The position numbers and the translations under genes are program-made. From Bog-473 sp963809825 (GTDB lineage: Bacteria; Actinomycetota; Acidimicrobiia; Acidimicrobiales; RAAP-2), in assembly GCA_963809825.1 (NCBI GenBank), contig CAWELJ010000003.1, positions 425,939 through 489,938 on the forward strand: a stretch of DNA of 64,000 nucleotides, given 5' to 3'. Shown piece by piece: positions 1 through 7,383 of the stretch; within the stretch, counting starts at the first letter, position 1; the number at the start of each line of letters is the position of its first letter. The notes under the pieces were generated by a model that was given only the letters and a program-made list of their open reading frames with translations, had not been told where the DNA came from and did no database searches.

Positions 1-1
1 C

Positions 2-274
2 ACGCAGCAGACCGGGGGCACCATGGGCGCCGCCCTCATCAACACCATCGCCACCAGCGCGACCGTGTCCTACGTCGCCGTCCACGGCACCTCGCCGGAG
101 GCGCTGACGGCCGGGGCCATCCACGGCTACACGACGGCCTTCACCTTCAGCGCCATCGTGCTGGCCTTGGCGGCCACCGCGGCCTTCACACTCATTCGGC
201 GGCGCGCCCGCACGGCCGAGGCGATGGCCGGGGTCGAGGGTGGGAGCGAGACCCTGGCGCTGGCCGGGGCCTGA
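2..274 (+). CDS. MFS (DHA2-type) transporter, C-terminal end only
   Basis: The frame is open from base 2 to a TGA at 274, so only the last 90 residues of a longer protein are in the window. The piece begins with a TQQTGGTMGAALINTIA-like stretch, matching the conserved QxGgAlG region near the penultimate helices of 14-TM DHA2/EmrB-type drug-proton antiporters. Two hydrophobic segments follow (around INTIATSATVSYVAV and FTFSAIVLALAATAAFTLI), then a short basic tail (RRRAR) expected on the cytoplasmic side. Substrate cannot be told from this part. An internal ATG at 23 is not the real start. Confidence 0.72.
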   Translation, partial: TQQTGGTMGAALINTIATSATVSYVAVHGTSPEALTAGAIHGYTTAFTFSAIVLALAATAAFTLIRRRARTAEAMAGVEGGSETLALAGA

Positions 275-298
275 GGCGCCGGCCGCCGCCGCGGGCGG

Positions 299-493
299 CT
301 ATTCGCTGATGATCTCGATGGCGTACTCGGGGCAGTTGGCCACGGCCAGCCGTGCCTTCTCCTCGAGCTCGGGCGGCACGACGTCGACGATGACCGAGGC
401 CTGCCCGTAGTCGTCGACGTCGAAGATCTCGGGCGCCAGGCCGTAGCAGCGGGCGTGGCCCTGGCACTTGTCGGGGTCGACCCGCAGCTTCAT
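299..493 (-). CDS. P450-type [3Fe-4S]/[4Fe-4S] ferredoxin
   Basis: A 64-residue acidic ferredoxin starting MKLRVDPDKCQGHARC. It has the CxxHxxC spacing followed by a distal NCPEYAI cysteine, the variant cluster motif typical of actinobacterial ferredoxins that pass electrons to cytochrome P450s. It is cytoplasmic. Its ATG overlaps the stop of the upstream P450 gene by one base (TGATG), so the two are almost certainly translationally coupled and function together. The true start is the ATG at 493; a longer reading upstream only copies the P450 sequence in another frame. The exact cluster type ([3Fe-4S] is usual for CxxH) is inferred. Confidence 0.9.
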   Translation of the reverse strand: MKLRVDPDKCQGHARCYGLAPEIFDVDDYGQASVIVDVVPPELEEKARLAVANCPEYAIEIISE

Positions 494-1707
494 CAGAAGA
501 CCACCGGGCAGATGCGGGGGCCGCGGACCTGGCCGCCGGCCCAGGTGACCTCGGCGCCGTCGGCGAGCGAGAAGTCGGGGATGCGGGCGAGCCACTCCTC
601 GAGCGCCACCTGCAGCTCCATGCGGGCCAGATTCGACCCGGCGCAGCGGTGGATCCCCGAGCCGAAGGCCACGTGCCGGTTGTGGGCCCGGTCCAGCTGG
701 ACCTCGTCGGGGTGGTCGAACACCTCGGGGTCGCGGTTGGCGGCGGGGAAGTTCATCAGCACCTTGTCCCCCGCCTTCATGGGGCAGCCGCCGTACTCGA
801 TGTCCGCGGTGACCTCGCGGGCCATGGTCACCGGCGAGTAGGCCCGCAGCAGCTCCTCGACCGCGGTCGGCATCAGCTCGGGTTCGGCGACCAGCCGCTT
901 GCGGTCGTCGGGGTGCACGGCCAGGTGCCACAGCGACGAGCCGATGGCGCTCCAGGTCGTGTCGACGCCGGCGATCAGGGCGAGCGCCGCCATGCCGAGC
1001 ACGATGCCGTCGTCGACGGGCTCGCCCTCCACCTTGGTGGTGAGGAGCTCGCTGAGCAGGTCGTCACCCGGGTTCTGGCGCCGCTCCTCGAGCTGCCCGA
1101 GGAAGTAATTGAGCAGGCCCTCGGCACCGCGCTGGCGGCGCTCGGCGTCGTCGGCGAACTCGAGCACGTCACGCACCCAGCCGGTGAAGGTGTCGGACAG
1201 GTCGGGCGACACGCCCAGGATGTGGGCGATGACCCGGACCGGGATCTGCTGGGCGTAGTCGGCCGCCGCGTCGGCACGTCCCGACTCGGCGAACCCGTCG
1301 AGCAGGCGGCGGCACAGGTCGCGGGTCAGCGGCACGTACCCGTCGACCCGCCGGTGCGAGAACCAGGGCAGCAGGAGCCGGCGCGTCCAGGTGTGCAGCG
1401 GCGGGTCCGACGAGATCGGCGGCAGCCCGTACTCGAGGTTGGGACCGTCGAAGTTCTCGTTGGGGTCCTCGTCCTCGTCGCCGGGGATGACCGCCACCTT
1501 GAGCGAGCTGAAGTGCTCGATGTCGTGCGCGATCGCGGTCACGTCCTCGTAGCGGGTCGGCAACCAGCTGCTCTTGCGCCTGTCGGTGTGCGCGATGGGG
1601 CACGTCTGGCGCAGGTCGTCCCAGATGCTGAACGGATCGGTCACATAGCGCGGGTCCAGGACGTCGAAGTCCGTGGCCCAGTCCTCGACGGGCGCGATAT
1701 GTGTCAT
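493..1707 (-). CDS. Cytochrome P450
   Basis: A full-length 404-residue soluble bacterial P450. The I-helix oxygen-activation motif AGVDTT is near residue 245, the K-helix ExxR (ELLR) near 288, and the heme-ligand loop FGSGIHRCAG near 348-357 with the proximal cysteine present. Length fits actinobacterial class I enzymes fed by a ferredoxin, which is encoded immediately downstream with a one-base overlap. An AAGGGGG ribosome-binding site precedes the ATG. The substrate is unknown; nearby enoyl-CoA hydratase and PhyH-like dioxygenase genes suggest a lipid, steroid or terpenoid catabolic setting, but that is inference. Confidence 0.93.
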   Translation of the reverse strand: MTHIAPVEDWATDFDVLDPRYVTDPFSIWDDLRQTCPIAHTDRRKSSWLPTRYEDVTAIAHDIEHFSSLKVAVIPGDEDEDPNENFDGPNLEYGLPPISSDPPLHTWTRRLLLPWFSHRRVDGYVPLTRDLCRRLLDGFAESGRADAAADYAQQIPVRVIAHILGVSPDLSDTFTGWVRDVLEFADDAERRQRGAEGLLNYFLGQLEERRQNPGDDLLSELLTTKVEGEPVDDGIVLGMAALALIAGVDTTWSAIGSSLWHLAVHPDDRKRLVAEPELMPTAVEELLRAYSPVTMAREVTADIEYGGCPMKAGDKVLMNFPAANRDPEVFDHPDEVQLDRAHNRHVAFGSGIHRCAGSNLARMELQVALEEWLARIPDFSLADGAEVTWAGGQVRGPRICPVVF

Positions 1708-1883
1708 GGGGAACCCCCTTGGTCTCTACGGCCCACCATAGTGCCGCCCTGTCTGGGCCCCCGGTCGACGCCGCGAAGTTGTGACCGAGGTCCCAGGGGC
1801 CGCGCAGCGGGGTCACACGCCGCCGGCGCAGGGTGCCGGCACGGCAACTCGCCGGGACCCACAGAGCGCAGGAGCACGACGAC

Positions 1884-2420
1884 ATGAAGAGCACTCGACG
1901 GCACGAACCGCTTCCCACCGCCGGTGGCGAGCCCCCACAGCCGCGGCGCGGCGCCCGCTGGCGCTGGTCGGGACCGGGCACGACGCTCGTCGCCGGTGGG
2001 GCACTGGCCGCCGTGCTGGGCCTGGGCGCCGGCACCGTCAGCGCCGGCGCCGCGACGGCGGGCTCGAGCAGCCCGGCCGGACCGCGCGGCCAACCCCCCG
2101 CGGGCCCACGACCGGCGGTCATGGGCAAGGTCACGGCGCGCAGCGGCGACGACATCACGGTGCAGGCCCGGGGCAAGACCACGACGGTCGTCTACTCCTC
2201 GGCGACGACCTTCGAGACGGTGTCCGCTCCGGGCGGCGCGCCGGCGGGGTCGAGCGCGTCGGCGCTCGAGGTCGGCCGCTTCGTCGTGGTGCAGGGCGCC
2301 CGGCACCGCGACGGCAGCGTCAGCGCGTCGAGCATCGTGATCGGCACCGGCCCCCCACCGGCAGGCACGGGCGCGCCGCCCAGGCGGGGCGCGCCGCCCG
2401 TCGGTGCGCCTAGCGCGTGA
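1884..2420 (+). CDS. Secreted/membrane DUF5666-like protein
   Basis: A 178-residue protein starting at ATG 1884, with an AGGAG site about 9 bases upstream. A basic N terminus is followed by a hydrophobic stretch (about residues 32-58, GTTLVAGGALAAVLGLGAG...) that reads as a signal peptide or anchor. The region after about residue 80 (VMGKVTARSGDDITVQ ... VGRFVVVQGARHRDGSVSASSIVIG) has the small beta-rich pattern of DUF5666 domains, which look like OB-fold modules. The C terminus is Pro/Gly rich. Its end overlaps the end of the convergent dioxygenase gene by 11 bases. Function unknown; the family assignment is by pattern and moderately sure. Confidence 0.6.
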   Translation: MKSTRRHEPLPTAGGEPPQPRRGARWRWSGPGTTLVAGGALAAVLGLGAGTVSAGAATAGSSSPAGPRGQPPAGPRPAVMGKVTARSGDDITVQARGKTTTVVYSSATTFETVSAPGGAPAGSSASALEVGRFVVVQGARHRDGSVSASSIVIGTGPPPAGTGAPPRRGAPPVGAPSA

Positions 2421-3244
2421 CCCGCTCCCCGTGGCGCAGCACCTCGTACTGGCGGCCCTCGTCGTCGGCGGTGATCCGGGTCACCGCCCCACCCGGCTCG
2501 GTCCGGATCACCGCCGCGCCGGTCGGCGCGAATTGCACGATGTAGGCCTTGCGCACCGTGTCGGTGCGGTTGGGGCCCGTCGAGTGCGGCGTCAGCGACG
2601 AGAACACGACGATGCTGCCGGCCGGCGCCGGCGCCGGGACGGCGTCGGCCGGGTCGCGCAGGCAGACGAAGCCGATGTCGGAGTACTCGTGGGCGAGCGT
2701 GCCCCGCCGGTGCAGGCCCGGCACGACCCACGGGCACCCGTTGTCCTCGGTGGCATCGGTCAGCGCCACCCAGCAGGTCAGGTACTGCTGCGGCTCGACG
2801 AAGGCGTACCCGTTGTCCTGGTGCCACGGGAACGGCGTCTCGGTGCCGCGGCTTCTTGTATACCGCCTGGTCCCAGTACAGCCGGACGTCGGGACCGATG
2901 AGGTCGGCGCACACGTCGGCGAACAACGCCGAGGACGTGAAGCGGCGCAACAGCTCGGAGCGCAGGACGAGGTGGGTCGTGAAGGTGATCTCGTCGGCGC
3001 GGGCGATGAAGAACCGTCCGCCCTCCATCGTCCGCAGCGCCTCCTCCTGGAGCGCCTCGAAGGGGTCGATCTCCCGCAGGAGGCCCGCCACCTCGTCGGC
3101 CCCCAGCGCGTCCTCGAGCACGAAGTAGCCCCGCTCGTCGTACTGGCGCGCCTGCTCGGGGGTCACGGCCCGGAACGGGCCGGCGTGGTCCGCCCAGCCG
3201 AAGCCGGCGTTCAGGTCATGGACCGCGGGCCCGGCGCTGCTCAC
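2410..3244 (-). pseudogene. Phytanoyl-CoA dioxygenase-like gene broken by a frameshift
   Basis: The first half (GTG at 3244, overlapping the upstream stop as GTGA) encodes a PhyH-type Fe(II)/2-oxoglutarate dioxygenase N terminus up to YWDQAVYKKP. At about 2850-2856 the frame changes: the continuation PFPWHQDNGYAFVEPQQY lies in the next frame and carries the iron-binding HxD (HQD). Further on are the distal histidine region HSTGPNRTDTVRKAY and a stop at 2410. One base too many, or two too few, at the CCGCGGC run explains the shift; the expected join is KPPGTETP or similar. Everything else looks conserved, so this is a very recent mutation or a sequence error. Sits in a coupled operon after enoyl-CoA hydratase. 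Confidence 0.8.
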
Positions 3245-4005
3245 GAGCTGCGGAACCGGGGCTCGCGGCGCTCGGCCGCCGCCCGCACGCCCTCGGCGAA
3301 GTCGGCGCTGTCGCGCAGGCGCAGCTGCTCGGCGCACTCGTGCGCCATGGCCGATCGGGCCTCCTCCACCAGGCCGCGGCGGAGCGTCGCCCGGATGGAA
3401 CGGACGGCCAGCGGGCCGGCGGCGGCCAGCTCCCCGGCGTAGGTGAGCGCCGTGCCCAGCGGCTCGCCCTCGCCGTCGGGGGCGAGGCGGTCGCACAGGC
3501 CCAGTGCGAGCGCCGCGCCGCCCCCAACCCGGCGCCCGGTCAGCAGCAGGTCGGCCGCGGCCTGCCGGCCGACGGTGGCGGGCAGCGTCACGGTGAGCGC
3601 GAAGCCGTGGTGGAAGCCGAGGCGCGCGAAGTTGGCGCTGAAGCGGCTCCCGGTCGTGGCGACCCGGAAGTCGGCCGAGAGCGCGAGCCCACATCCTCCC
3701 CCGATGGCCGCGCCCTGCACGGCCGCCACCACCGGGAGCGGCGCCGCGAAGAGGCGGAGCGCCGCCCGGTACAGCTCGGCGATGTCCTGCCCCGCGTTGG
3801 CCGCGAAGTCAAGCCCCGCGCAGAAGTGCCGGCCCTCGGACGCCAGCACGATGGCGCGGCACCACCCCGATCCGTCCAGCTCCTCGTAGGCCGACGCCAC
3901 CGCGGCGATCAACGCGGTGTCGAAGTAGTTGTTGGGCGGGCGGCGCAGGCACACCACAGCGACGTGCTCGCCGTGCTGCTCCACCGAGACGCCGGGATCG
4001 CTCAC
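3241..4005 (-). CDS. Enoyl-CoA hydratase/isomerase family protein
   Basis: A 254-residue crotonase-fold protein; length is normal for the family. The oxyanion-hole segments are visible as GRHFCAGLDF and QGAAIGGGCGLALSADFRVA; the second contains GGG instead of the usual acidic catalytic residue region of true hydratases, so the precise reaction (hydration, isomerisation or other) is uncertain. The GTG start at 4005 overlaps the stop of the GNAT gene (GTGA), and its own stop overlaps the start of the PhyH-like gene in the same way, giving a tightly coupled operon. A longer open reading upstream is only the GNAT gene in another frame. Confidence 0.87.
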   Translation of the reverse strand: MSDPGVSVEQHGEHVAVVCLRRPPNNYFDTALIAAVASAYEELDGSGWCRAIVLASEGRHFCAGLDFAANAGQDIAELYRAALRLFAAPLPVVAAVQGAAIGGGCGLALSADFRVATTGSRFSANFARLGFHHGFALTVTLPATVGRQAAADLLLTGRRVGGGAALALGLCDRLAPDGEGEPLGTALTYAGELAAAGPLAVRSIRATLRRGLVEEARSAMAHECAEQLRLRDSADFAEGVRAAAERREPRFRSS

Positions 4006-4487
4006 GGCTGAATGTCCGCCAGGCTGCGCCAGTAGATCAGCGCGTCCTCGCCCTCGACGGCTTCGGGGATCCGGCCGACCTCCTCGAAGCCGAGCTTGTG
4101 GTACATGCCGCGGGCGGGGTTGGACTCGAACACGAGGTTGAACTGCATGGCGTCGAAGCCGAGCCGCCGGGCCTCGCGCAACGAGTGCTCCACCATCGTC
4201 CGCCCCACCCCGGTGCTCCGGTACGGGGCCAGCACGAAGTAGCCGGCGTTGGCGATGTGGGCGGCCCGGCCGACGAAATTGGGCTTCAGATAGTAGGCGC
4301 CGATGAGGTAGCCCCCGAAGCGGGCGACGCACACCGCTCTGGAGTGGTGGATCCAGTAGTCGTCGAAGTCGTCACGGGTCAACGGGGGGATTTGGGGGAA
4401 GCCCTCCCGCGCACCGACGATGCGGCTGAAGGCGGTGAACAGCTCGTCGTAGTCGTCCTCAGCCGCCGTCCTGATGTCCACGGGCAC
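4002..4487 (-). CDS. GNAT family N-acetyltransferase
   Basis: A GNAT-fold acetyltransferase of about 161 residues. The core acetyl-CoA binding motif A reads YFVLAPYRSTGVGRTMVEHS (the R/QxxGxG/A pyrophosphate loop as RSTGVG), followed by a C-terminal ARGMYHKLGFEEVGR, the usual beta6-beta7 element. Start choice is unclear: GTG codons at 4487 and 4481 sit just before the conserved VDIRTAAEDD, while a TTG at 4544 would add 19 poorly conserved residues; I prefer 4487. It is the first gene of a coupled run with enoyl-CoA hydratase and PhyH genes. Substrate unknown. Confidence 0.8.
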   Translation of the reverse strand: MPVDIRTAAEDDYDELFTAFSRIVGAREGFPQIPPLTRDDFDDYWIHHSRAVCVARFGGYLIGAYYLKPNFVGRAAHIANAGYFVLAPYRSTGVGRTMVEHSLREARRLGFDAMQFNLVFESNPARGMYHKLGFEEVGRIPEAVEGEDALIYWRSLADIQP

Positions 4488-4556
4488 AACACCACGGTAC
4501 CGGGGTGCCGCTGCGGGGCGACTGATCGCACGGGGGATGCACAATTGAGCTCGGTG

Positions 4557-5387
4557 CTACCCGGCCACCGCGAACCCCGTCGAGCCGGTGCCGGGGCGCA
4601 CCGCTTCGATCGGGTCGCGCAGGTCGTCGATGTAGCCGAGCGCGTACGCACCGCGGTCGTACCCCATCAGGCGCAGCAGATCCGTCGGCAGCGTCTCGGC
4701 GACCTCGCGCGGCACCGAGAGGTACTGGTTCTCCTCCTGGCGCAGCCAGGCGACGTTGTAGGTGATGTTCAGGCCGATGCGCGTGGCGCCGGAGCGGTTC
4801 GGGCCGCCCCCGTGGTAGACGCTGCCCGAGTAGAAGAGGACCGACCCGCGCGCCATCTCCGCCGGTTCGGTGTCGTCGAGGGCGAAGGTCAACTTGTCCT
4901 CACGATGATTGCTGCCCGGCACGATGCGGGTCGCCCCGTTCTCCTCTGTGAAGTCGGTCAGGGCCCAGATGGTGTTGCACTGGACCTCGTAGCCGGGCGG
5001 GAAGGGGAAGAAGTCGAAGGCCCACTGGTCCCGGTGGACGGGTTGGGCCGTCTCCCCGGGGCCGATGGCGATGGCCTGGGTCAGGTGCAGCTGGATGTTG
5101 GTGGCGTGGCCGAGGAAGGTGCGCGCCACCCCGAGCGCCAGCGGGTGCATGACGAGCTCGCGGCAGGCCGGCGAGCGGGCGATCAGCGACCCCGTCCGCC
5201 GGGTGCGGCTGCCGCTGAAGTCGTCGGGCCCTGTCGGCGTCGCGTCGAGGAAGGGACGGAGCTCGGACTCGATGCGGTCGAGCAGCCCCGGCGGCGCCAC
5301 CCCGTCGACGACGACCGCGCCGTCACGGCCGACGGCCGCCGCCACCTCGTCGGGGCTCGTGTCGCTGGGCAGGCGGGCGATGGGCAC
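4557..5387 (-). CDS. Phytanoyl-CoA dioxygenase (PhyH) family protein, intact
   Basis: A 276-residue Fe(II)/2-oxoglutarate-dependent dioxygenase. The metal-binding HxD is in PVHRDQWAFDFF and the distal histidine plus the 2-oxoglutarate-binding arginine are in YHGGGPNRSGATRIGLN, all in place. It starts at GTG 5387 with GGAGG eight to nine bases upstream. Family members hydroxylate acyl-CoAs, small acids or natural products; the substrate cannot be read here. It is a paralogue of the frameshifted gene at 2410-3244, so the cell may keep PhyH-type activity, though the two proteins are only distantly alike. Confidence 0.9.
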   Translation of the reverse strand: MPIARLPSDTSPDEVAAAVGRDGAVVVDGVAPPGLLDRIESELRPFLDATPTGPDDFSGSRTRRTGSLIARSPACRELVMHPLALGVARTFLGHATNIQLHLTQAIAIGPGETAQPVHRDQWAFDFFPFPPGYEVQCNTIWALTDFTEENGATRIVPGSNHREDKLTFALDDTEPAEMARGSVLFYSGSVYHGGGPNRSGATRIGLNITYNVAWLRQEENQYLSVPREVAETLPTDLLRLMGYDRGAYALGYIDDLRDPIEAVRPGTGSTGFAVAG

Positions 5388-5424
5388 GCCCCATCCTCCA
5401 CAACCACCCCGCGGGCGGCAACTC

Positions 5425-5727
5425 CTAGTGCCCGGCGTCCACCACGAGGCCCAGGTCGGCCAGCTTGTGCACGGTCAGCCGCACGTCGTCACCGATCATC
5501 GCGGCGTCGGCCCCGGTGGCACCGTGGGCCCCGGCCAGGGCGCGCTCGATCTCGTCCAGGGTCCTCGTGCCGTCGCAGAGCTCCCAGACCGCCGCCGCGC
5601 TCGTGTTGAGCAGGATCATGAGCTGCCCCACCTCGTCGTAGACGGCGACGTTGTCGTCCAACGGCACCGCCGCGGCACCGTCCCGGCGCGCCGGCCGTGC
5701 GTTCCCCTCGGGCCGGTCAGCGCCCAC
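5425..5727 (-). CDS. PqqD-family (RRE-like) protein
   Basis: A 100-residue protein with the winged-helix PqqD pattern: VYDEVGQLMILLNTSAAAVWELCDGTRTLDEIE, then a C-terminal LTVHKLADLGLV. This matches the PqqD fold that serves as a peptide-recognition element in peptide-modifying pathways (RiPPs) and in HprK-associated systems. It starts at GTG 5727 with GGAGG six bases upstream and overlaps the end of the kinase gene by 11 bases, so the two are translated together. No radical-SAM partner is nearby. The likely partner is the Tat-exported protein upstream or an unidentified peptide; that is inference. Confidence 0.82.
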   Translation of the reverse strand: MGADRPEGNARPARRDGAAAVPLDDNVAVYDEVGQLMILLNTSAAAVWELCDGTRTLDEIERALAGAHGATGADAAMIGDDVRLTVHKLADLGLVVDAGH

Positions 5728-6622
5728 GCGCGCCTCCGCCGGGCGCCGCCGCCGCTTCGGCCACCAAGCCCTCGACCAGGCGGCAGGCCTCGACGAGGTC
5801 CGACATCGTGAGGGCGTAGCAGCGGCATCCCGCGGCGAGACGGCCGAGCACCCCGGTGGCCGCCGCTCCGTGGGGCAGGAGGTTCACGGCGTTGACCGCC
5901 AGCGCGAAGAACGCCTCGGTGTCGCTCAGGCGCGTCAGCGCGGTCTCCGCGCCGGGGTCGTAGCGCGGCACGACGACGAAGGCGGGTGCGCAGGGGCGGC
6001 CGATCCGCCGCCCGGTGCCCTCCCCGACCGCCACCTGCCACTCCTCGCCGGTCCAGGCGCCGCCCGGTCCCGTCTCGCCACGGCACGCCGGGTCCATGTC
6101 GCAGAGCGCGCCGAAGCTGCCGGGCTTGACCGTGATCGGCTTGGGGTAGGGCACGAGCATCCCGCGCCCCATGTCGAAGGCCGCCAACTCGTCGGTGAGG
6201 TACCCCAGTCCCGCCCGGACCAGGCCCGCCACCAGCGTCGACTTGCCCGATCCCGAGGCGCCCGGCACCAGCACGCCGGTGCCACCGGCCTCGAGCGCGC
6301 CGGCGTGGAACAGCAGATGGTCGCCGCTGGCCTCCGCCGCCGATCGGTTGACGTCCCATACGACCCATCCGACGGCGTCGCCGTGGGTTTGCCCGCGTGC
6401 GATCTCCCGGCCGTCGCGCCCGACGTCGACGGTGCCGGCGCGGTCCGACGCCGTCAGCGAGTACCAGTGGGGGACGGGGGCGGTGTCGCCCGGGTCGCGC
6501 AGCCCGGCCAGCACCTCGTCGACGAGGTGGCCCAGGCGCTGATCGTCGGTGCGCACCGCGAAGCGGTACGACAAGGCCCTCAAGCTCGGCGTGCGGTGCG
6601 CCCCCTCGCGCTCGGACACCAC
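5717..6622 (-). CDS. HprK-related P-loop kinase
   Basis: A 301-residue protein with a Walker A loop GASGSGKST (residues 121-129) preceded by LLFHAGALEAGGTGVLVPG, and an acidic pair in YLTDELAAFD (about 141-150). This is the layout of the HPr serine kinase C-terminal fold and of HprK-related kinases that travel with PqqD-like proteins and nucleotidyltransferases. The N-terminal 100 residues are a poorly conserved domain. Homologous kinases phosphorylate the C terminus of some lasso peptides, but no lasso cyclase is present here. GTG start at 6622. The gene lies between the Tat protein gene (6 bases upstream) and the PqqD gene (11-base overlap). Confidence 0.82.
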   Translation of the reverse strand: MVSEREGAHRTPSLRALSYRFAVRTDDQRLGHLVDEVLAGLRDPGDTAPVPHWYSLTASDRAGTVDVGRDGREIARGQTHGDAVGWVVWDVNRSAAEASGDHLLFHAGALEAGGTGVLVPGASGSGKSTLVAGLVRAGLGYLTDELAAFDMGRGMLVPYPKPITVKPGSFGALCDMDPACRGETGPGGAWTGEEWQVAVGEGTGRRIGRPCAPAFVVVPRYDPGAETALTRLSDTEAFFALAVNAVNLLPHGAAATGVLGRLAAGCRCYALTMSDLVEACRLVEGLVAEAAAAPGGGARGR

Positions 6623-6628
6623 GTTCGC

Positions 6629-7123
6629 TCAGGCAGCGTCGCCTGCGCTCCCCGCCTCGGGCGCCTCGGTCGGGCCGTCCGCTGCCGGCGTGGGCGTGCG
6701 GCTGGCCCAGTGCTGCATGGCCCATCCGCCGGCGACCAGCGCCCCGCCGATCTCGGCGTCGCGCTTTATGTCGAGCCCGGTGAACGCCAGGCTCTTGGCC
6801 GGGCTCGTGGCTGCGGCGGTCGTGACCCCGTTCGCCCCGTTCGCCCCGTTCGACCCGTTGACGCCGGGGTCGCCGGTGGTCCCGGCGCTGGTGGACACGC
6901 CGCCCGTCGTGCCGCCGCCACCACCACCGCCGCCGCCGCCGTGCGTGCCGGAGAGCGTGGCCCCGGCCGCCGGCTTGGCGGTGAGGATCTCGGGCACCAC
7001 CCAGGCCGCTGCGCCGGCGCCGGCCACAGCGGACATGCGCCCGAGCGCCTGGCGCCGCGAGAAGCGGGGCCGGGCTCCGGACGGAGATGCCGCTCCGTCT
7101 GTGTGTTCGTTGTCGCTGTGCAT
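6629..7123 (-). CDS. Tat-exported Gly-rich, collagen-like protein with LAFTG motif
   Basis: A 164-residue protein from ATG 7123. Residues 22-27 (SRRQAL) form a twin-arginine motif, followed by a hydrophobic stretch and AAWVVPEILTAKPAAGA, a plausible Tat signal with cleavage near residue 55. Then come a run of 10 glycines (62-71), a Ser/Thr/Gly section and seven uninterrupted Gly-X-Y triplets (81-101; GDPGVNGSNGANGAN). SLAFTG at 111-116 looks like an actinobacterial class E sortase motif and is followed by a weakly hydrophobic segment (GGALVAGGWAM) and, unusually, a 24-residue acidic/Pro tail rather than a short basic one. It is the first gene of the operon with the kinase and PqqD genes. Function unknown; likely the exported substrate of that locus. 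Confidence 0.72.
   Translation of the reverse strand: MHSDNEHTDGAASPSGARPRFSRRQALGRMSAVAGAGAAAWVVPEILTAKPAAGATLSGTHGGGGGGGGGGTTGGVSTSAGTTGDPGVNGSNGANGANGVTTAAATSPAKSLAFTGLDIKRDAEIGGALVAGGWAMQHWASRTPTPAADGPTEAPEAGSAGDAA
6828..6863. repeat. 9-bp tandem repeat in the collagen-like coding region
   Basis: Four successive copies of a 9-base unit, CCGTTCGCC on the plus strand, with changes in copies three and four. They encode the Asn-Gly-X repeats of the Tat-exported protein. Such in-frame repeats can expand or shrink by slippage without breaking the gene. Confidence 0.75.
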
Positions 7124-7383
7124 GTCGACCGCCGATCCTGACTCGCTGCCGCGAGCGACCCTATGTTCCTCAGTCTGCGAACCGGTGGCTTCCCGGAAAT
7201 CCAACCTGCATTGCAGGACGCCCGGCGCCACCACCGGCTATTGCTCCAGTGCCTAGGTAACGCCCGGAGACGGCGTTTACTACCGCGTGACGCCACGAAT
7301 TTTGCAATGGCCGTGACAGGACCCGCGGGAACCCCCACCGGGGGTCCGCATGGCCGGCCCGTCCGCCCCGTTCTGCTAGAGCC

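Noticed and set aside
4098..5609. 503-residue plus-strand ORF
   Set aside because: Antisense of GNAT and PhyH genes, both with intact motifs.
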